Positions 60,139 to 64,000 of a DNA stretch of 64,000 nt are shown piece by piece (position 1 is the stretch's first letter; each line of letters opens with the position of its first letter). Below the pieces are notes generated by a model. It ran no database searches. It saw only the letters and a list, made by a program, of their open reading frames with translations, and had not been told where the DNA came from. The DNA lies in NCBI GenBank assembly GCA_002399975.1, contig DHER01000087.1:1-64000 (forward strand), read 5' to 3'. Position numbers and translations under genes: made by a program. Origin of the DNA: Firmicutes bacterium UBA4845. Lineage in GTDB: Bacteria; Bacillota; Clostridia; Tissierellales; Sedimentibacteraceae.

Positions 60139-61317
60139 ATGAAAAAAGCAGTTATTGTTTCTGCAGCAAGAACACCGGTAGGTTCTTTCGGAGGCGTTTT
60201 TAAACCGTTATCTGCTGTAGATTTGGGCGTAGTTGCAGCCAAGGAAGCTATTAAAAGAGCAGGAATTGAACCATCAATTATTGAAGAAGTTTATTTCGGA
60301 AATATATTAGGTGCCGGGTTAGGTCAAAATGTAGCTAGACAAATTACTCTAGGTGCGGGAATACCGAAGGAAACTCCGGCAATGACCATAAACATAGTAT
60401 GCGGCTCAGGTTTAAGATCTGTAAGCATGGCAGCACAATTTATTGAAAGCGGTCAATGTGACGTTATATTGTGCGGTGGAACTGAAAGTATGACCAATGC
60501 TCCTTATCTTTTGCCTAAAACAAGATGGGGACAAAGAATGGGAAACGGACAAATAATAGATTACATGGTTTATGACGGTTTGACAGACGTTTTTAACCAA
60601 TACCATATGGGTATAACAGCGGAAAATGTTGCTGAGCAATATGGAATTACAAGGGAAGATCAGGACGAATTGGCACTGCGAAGCCAAAACAGAGCTGAAG
60701 AAGCTCAGAAAACAGGAAGGTTCAAGGATGAAATCGTACCCGTACCTGTTCCTCAGAGAAAGGGAGACCCTATTTTAATTGATACCGATGAATTTCCAAG
60801 GCATGGAACCACAATGGAAAAACTTGCAAAATTAAAACCAGCATTTAAAAAAGGCGGAACAGTTACGGCAGGCAACGCGTCAGGAATTAACGACGGTGCT
60901 GCAGCTCTTATAGTAATGAGCAAAGAAAAAGCTGAAGAACTAGGAATAAAATATTTATGTGAAATTGGAGGATATGCCACTACAGGAGTAGATCCGAAAA
61001 TTATGGGTATAGGTCCTATATCTTCAACTAGAAAAGCATTGACAAAAGCAGGATGGAAAATTGAAGACTTAGAATTAATTGAAGCCAATGAAGCCTTTGC
61101 TGCTCAATCCGTAGCTGTAATAAAAGAATTAGGATTAAATACGGATATTACAAATGTTAACGGCGGAGCCGTATCTTTAGGACATCCCATCGGAGCATCC
61201 GGAGCAAGAATTCTTGTTACTCTCATATATGAAATGCAAAAAAGAAATGTTAAGAAAGGCCTTGCCACATTGTGCATCGGCGGTGGTATGGGAACCTCAT
61301 TATTAATACAAAGATAA
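60139..61317 (+). CDS. Acetyl-CoA acetyltransferase (thiolase)
   Basis: A 392-residue thiolase II: nucleophile Cys in INIVCGSGLRSVSMA (about residue 89), the His in NGGAVSLGHPIGASGARI and the second Cys in ATLCIGGGMGTSLLIQR. It condenses two acetyl-CoA or cleaves acetoacetyl-CoA, feeding butyrate formation or using acetoacetate from lysine breakdown. The ATG at 60139, after GGGAGGGAAAGC, is preferred over one 33 bases earlier. It is monocistronic and divergent from a sigma-54 activator. Confidence 0.94.
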   Translation: MKKAVIVSAARTPVGSFGGVFKPLSAVDLGVVAAKEAIKRAGIEPSIIEEVYFGNILGAGLGQNVARQITLGAGIPKETPAMTINIVCGSGLRSVSMAAQFIESGQCDVILCGGTESMTNAPYLLPKTRWGQRMGNGQIIDYMVYDGLTDVFNQYHMGITAENVAEQYGITREDQDELALRSQNRAEEAQKTGRFKDEIVPVPVPQRKGDPILIDTDEFPRHGTTMEKLAKLKPAFKKGGTVTAGNASGINDGAAALIVMSKEKAEELGIKYLCEIGGYATTGVDPKIMGIGPISSTRKALTKAGWKIEDLELIEANEAFAAQSVAVIKELGLNTDITNVNGGAVSLGHPIGASGARILVTLIYEMQKRNVKKGLATLCIGGGMGTSLLIQR

Positions 61318-61380
61318 AAACATAAAGCAATAAAAGTATGAATTATAATTCAGTATCCATATAAAATTAAATAAAAAAAT

Positions 61381-61417
61381 TAATATAAAAAGAGTATATT
61401 ATACTCTTTTTATATTA
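61381..61417. terminator. Bidirectional terminator between thiolase and htrA
   Basis: Perfect 18-base arms around a single T (61381-61398 and 61400-61417), A/T-rich tails both ways, between two convergent genes. Confidence 0.8.
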
Positions 61418-61495
61418 CATACTCTGCTAATAGCTATCAGAATTAGAATCTTATTCCTTGTTTTCATACTGCCGTATTTATCATTACTATTAACA

Positions 61496-62728
61496 TCACT
61501 GTTTGTTAAAATCCGCTGGCTGTTCTTTTAAAGTCATCATAACTTTTTGCTCCTGACCATCCCTTATAATGGTTAACTCTGCCTTGTCTCCTTCTTTATA
61601 TTCATATAAATTCCTTTTTAAATCAGACATATTTTCTATTTTGTCACCATCAATTGCAGTAATTATGTCTCCTGTTTTCAAATTTGCTTCAGTTGCAGGG
61701 GAATTGGCAATTGTTTCAACAACCACCACGCCATAATCAGCAGCAACGTCTATTCCTAAAGCCGTTTCGTAGGTTTCCAAATCCACACCTTTAATACCTA
61801 CATACATCATTGAAAGCTTTCCGTTTTTAATAATCTGATCGATAATTGGTTTGGCTATATTGACGGGAATAGAAAATCCAAGCCCTTCAGCAGTACTTAC
61901 TTTTGCCGTATTTATACCTACAAGCTGTCCTGATGCATTGAACAAAGGTCCGCCGCTATTGCCTGCATTAATTGATGCATCAGTCTGAATCAAAGGTTCT
62001 ATTACTGTTCCGTTTTCAAATGCAATAGACCTGTTTAAACCGCTGATAATACCTTGTGTAACTGTTCTTTCAAGGTCTAATGTCATTGGGTTGCCTATTG
62101 CCACAACCGGCTCACCGACTTTAAGCTGATCTGAATCACCGAATTCTACCGTAGGCAATCCTGTTCTGTTTATTTTAACCAACGCTAAGTCTAGCGTTGA
62201 ATCAAACCATAAAACTTCACCAACCTCAGTAGAGCCATCAATCAATGAAACTGTAATGTTTTCATATTTCCCATCACCGATAACATGTGCATTCGTAACA
62301 ATGTATCCGTTAGGATCAACTATAAAACCAGATCCCATACTTTGCCCTTTTTGAACCTGAGGTCCAAAAAACGTATCATATTTTCGTACAACATCTGTTG
62401 TAATGCCAACAACTGTTTTTTGATCCTTTGCAGCTACAGCTTCTGCAAAATAAGAATCATCGGATAAACTTATGTTTATGTCACTGGCTGTAAGCGGTGA
62501 AGTAGCATTTTTATTTGCCACATTGATTTTGCTTGAAATTATATATCCTCCGGCAACGCCGCCTATCATAGCAGAAATCAACACTATTGCAATATATCCG
62601 AAAATTGCTTTCTTTTTGCTTTTCTTTTTCGGCTTTTCAAATTCCTGCATTGTAAAATTAACATCCTTATATCTGTTGTTCATGTAATCATTACTTTCGT
62701 TAGGCATATCTTTTTTATTGTCATCCAT
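61496..62728 (-). CDS. HtrA/DegP-type serine protease with PDZ domain
   Basis: A 410-residue membrane-anchored protease: a cytoplasmic N-terminal tail (1-40), one transmembrane helix (about 42-65), a trypsin-like domain with His in VTNAHVIGDG, Asp in STLDLALVKI and Ser in INAGNSGGPLF, and a C-terminal PDZ domain (about 315-400; VVVVETIANSPATEANLKTGDIITAIDG). It degrades or refolds damaged exported proteins. AGGAGG precedes the ATG. Confidence 0.93.
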   Translation of the reverse strand: MDDNKKDMPNESNDYMNNRYKDVNFTMQEFEKPKKKSKKKAIFGYIAIVLISAMIGGVAGGYIISSKINVANKNATSPLTASDINISLSDDSYFAEAVAAKDQKTVVGITTDVVRKYDTFFGPQVQKGQSMGSGFIVDPNGYIVTNAHVIGDGKYENITVSLIDGSTEVGEVLWFDSTLDLALVKINRTGLPTVEFGDSDQLKVGEPVVAIGNPMTLDLERTVTQGIISGLNRSIAFENGTVIEPLIQTDASINAGNSGGPLFNASGQLVGINTAKVSTAEGLGFSIPVNIAKPIIDQIIKNGKLSMMYVGIKGVDLETYETALGIDVAADYGVVVVETIANSPATEANLKTGDIITAIDGDKIENMSDLKRNLYEYKEGDKAELTIIRDGQEQKVMMTLKEQPADFNKQ

Positions 62729-63021
62729 AATATTTTCCTCCTGTTCAATATATTATATTATTGTTTATGTTTATATATATATCCATTAGAATATATATTT
62801 GTTTAATGGAAAACCTTGCAGAAATATAAAAAACATTTCGATCTATTCTGCACCATATTTCAATTACTTCTGATAATGGACAGCTTTTACATGTTTTTAT
62901 TCTAACGCCCATTTCTTAATTTAAACCAAAATTATTTTAATCTAAATCAAAAAATAACACAGATTTAACTAAATAAGTATATGTAATTCTACTTTGAAAA
63001 TTATATTTTTTCTGTTCTCTC
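62729..63021. other. Gene-free AT-rich region between divergent htrA and the zinc gene
   Basis: About 290 bp of A/T-rich DNA with the htrA ribosome site at its left end and the zinc-gene promoter just to its right. The TATATATATATAT-like stretch near 62775 could carry an htrA -10 box; no clear -35 is seen. Nothing else is recognised. Confidence 0.5.
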
Positions 63022-63050
63022 TTGACATTGTAGCTGTTACAAATTATAAT
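63022..63050 (+). promoter_or_regulatory. Consensus sigma-A promoter of the zinc-binding lipoprotein gene
   Basis: TTGACA (63022-63027), 17-bp spacer, TATAAT (63045-63050). Both hexamers and spacing are ideal, so a repressor is expected. Confidence 0.88.
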
Positions 63051-63056
63051 TAATGC

Positions 63057-63077
63057 AAATGCGAATCATATGCATTT
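63057..63077. promoter_or_regulatory. Zur/Fur-family operator candidate
   Basis: Dyad AAATGC-N9-GCATTT with the centre AATCAT, covering the transcription start. It has the length and the AAAT..AATNAT..ATTT plan of the Firmicutes Zur box and matches it at 14 of 20 fixed positions. Repression by zinc fits the downstream gene. Confidence 0.65.
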
Positions 63078-63137
63078 GTCTTTTACTCCTACATAATAAT
63101 AAAACAACAATAAATAAACATTTGGAGGTTATTGAAA

Positions 63138-64000
63138 ATGAAGAAATCTTGCGGTATATTTTTATCGGCAGTTTTAATCCTTTCACTGTTTGCCGGGTGC
63201 GGAACAGAGAAGGAGCCGTCCGCTTCAGATACGAATGATAATCAAACACAGATCGAAAAATTATCGGTTTATGCCAGTTTTTATCCGATGTATGACTTTG
63301 CATTGAAAATTGGCGGAAACAAGGCGGATGTAGTAAACATGATCCCTGCAGGAACCGAGCCTCATGACTGGGAGCCTACGGCCGCTGATATTGCCGGGCT
63401 TGAAGAGGCCGATATCTTCATTTTTAACGGTGCAGGTATAGAGCATTGGGCAGAGGATGTTTTAGAGTCCCTTCAGAACAAAGATCTGATTGCAGTGGAA
63501 GCTTCAAAGAATATCAGCCTTATGGAAGATCAACACGAAGATGAGAGTGAAGAATTTGATCCCCATGTTTGGCTCAGCCCGTTAAATGCTAAAAAGGAAA
63601 TGGAAAATATCAAAAAAGTATTTACTCAGGCAGACCCGGATAACAAAGATTATTATGAGGCAAACTATAATAAATATGCAGCTGAATTTGACGCTTTGGA
63701 CGAGGAATACAAGGATACGCTCAATGCCGTCCCCAACAAAGATGTTATTGTGGCGCACCAGGCCTTCGGTTATTTGTGCTCCGCATATGACCTGAACCAG
63801 GTTCCAATAGAGGGACTTGCTCCCGACTCCGAGCCCGATCCGGCAAGGGTATCCGAAATTATTGAATTTGCCAAGGAGCACAAAGTGAAGGTAATATTTT
63901 TCGAAGATTTGGTAAGCCCCAAGGTGTCTGAAACCATAGCTGATGCTATCAATGCGAAAACCGACGTCCTGAACCCTATTGAAGGACTGAGCAGCGAACA
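63138..64000 (+). CDS. Zinc ABC transporter substrate-binding lipoprotein (ZnuA/AdcA-like), 3' end beyond window
   Basis: At least 287 residues, open at the window end. Signal peptide with lipobox LFAGC (Cys21), then the metal-binding SBP fold: VYASFYPMYDFALKIGG, the first ligand His in MIPAGTEPHDWEPTAADI, a short acidic His-containing loop (EDQHEDESEEFDPHVWLSP; second ligand), a third His in VIVAHQAFGYLCSAYDL, and FEDLVSPKVSETIAD. Family A-I, zinc or manganese; the Zur-like site favours zinc. GGAGGTTATTGAAA precedes the ATG. Base composition is a little less AT-rich than its neighbours. Confidence 0.9.
   Translation, partial: MKKSCGIFLSAVLILSLFAGCGTEKEPSASDTNDNQTQIEKLSVYASFYPMYDFALKIGGNKADVVNMIPAGTEPHDWEPTAADIAGLEEADIFIFNGAGIEHWAEDVLESLQNKDLIAVEASKNISLMEDQHEDESEEFDPHVWLSPLNAKKEMENIKKVFTQADPDNKDYYEANYNKYAAEFDALDEEYKDTLNAVPNKDVIVAHQAFGYLCSAYDLNQVPIEGLAPDSEPDPARVSEIIEFAKEHKVKVIFFEDLVSPKVSETIADAINAKTDVLNPIEGLSSE

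Noticed and set aside
1..64000. rRNA, tRNA, CRISPR arrays, insertion sequences, integrases or prophage genes
   Set aside because: I looked for their hallmark sequences and found none. I cannot exclude an unusual tRNA-like or short repeat that only a covariance search would show.

Overview
The window is low-GC DNA from a spore-forming, strictly fermentative member of the Clostridia/Tissierellia. Evidence for this is a GerA-GerB-GerC germinant receptor, SpoIIR, a SpoVB-like flippase, long-form HPF, DnaD and DnaI-type primosome genes, a FabK-type fatty acid synthesis operon, and a lysine-fermentation operon (kdd-kamA-kamB-kamC-kamD-kamE). An encapsulin with an encapsulated-ferritin cargo and an SLH-domain surface protein also fit. 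A Sedimentibacter-like organism is my best guess, by inference from gene content only. No rRNA, tRNA, CRISPR array, insertion sequence or prophage was seen; the window reads as ordinary chromosome.

Layout. 1-5.2 kb: shikimate operon aroF-aroB-aroA-aroC-chorismate mutase-aroK (+). 5.2-11 kb: fatty acid operon acpP-fabK-fabD-fabG-fabF-fabZ plus a FabK/nitronate monooxygenase paralogue (-), with a near-consensus promoter overlapped by a dyad. 11-15.3 kb: tsaC, a low-molecular-weight phosphatase, rpiB, a WecA/TagO-type transferase and wecB (-). 15.5-20 kb: ZIP transporter, DUF3343, HD nucleotidase, ApbE lipoprotein, DUF1540 and DUF3810 proteins. 20-23 kb: csoR-copA copper operon, in which copA carries an internal start that can make free CopZ. 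23-30.6 kb: aldo/keto reductase, SpoVB-like flippase, a CmpB-type membrane protein, CBS/DRTGG pyrophosphatase, dnaI and dnaD. 30.8-34 kb: LysM/M23 peptidase, HD protein, hpf. 34-36 kb: an 840-bp gene-free stretch with helically phased DnaA-box-like 9-mers and a very AT-rich flank, followed by the encapsulin operon. 36-40 kb: FMN-binding lipoprotein, SLH surface protein, small membrane protein. 40-42.8 kb: M14 carboxypeptidase and cinA. 42.8-53.2 kb: the lysine operon with a sigma-54 promoter, murI, DUF1934 and a sigma-54 activator. 53.3-58 kb: spoIIR and the ger operon. 58-61.3 kb: a second sigma-54 activator divergent from a thiolase. 61.5-64 kb: HtrA-like protease and the start of a zinc-uptake lipoprotein, which runs off the window.

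How the genes work together. KamA makes beta-lysine, KamDE moves the second amino group, KamBC probably reactivates KamDE, and Kdd oxidises 3,5-diaminohexanoate. The later steps (kce, kal, CoA transferase) are not in the window. A 16-bp element about 100 bp upstream of the kdd sigma-54 promoter recurs, with one mismatch and in opposite orientation, against the ribosome binding site of the nearby sigma-54 activator gene. This links regulator and operon and suggests autoregulation. ApbE could flavinylate the SGAT-motif lipoprotein encoded 18 kb away. The most unusual non-coding region is 33.9-34.8 kb, which has origin-like features.
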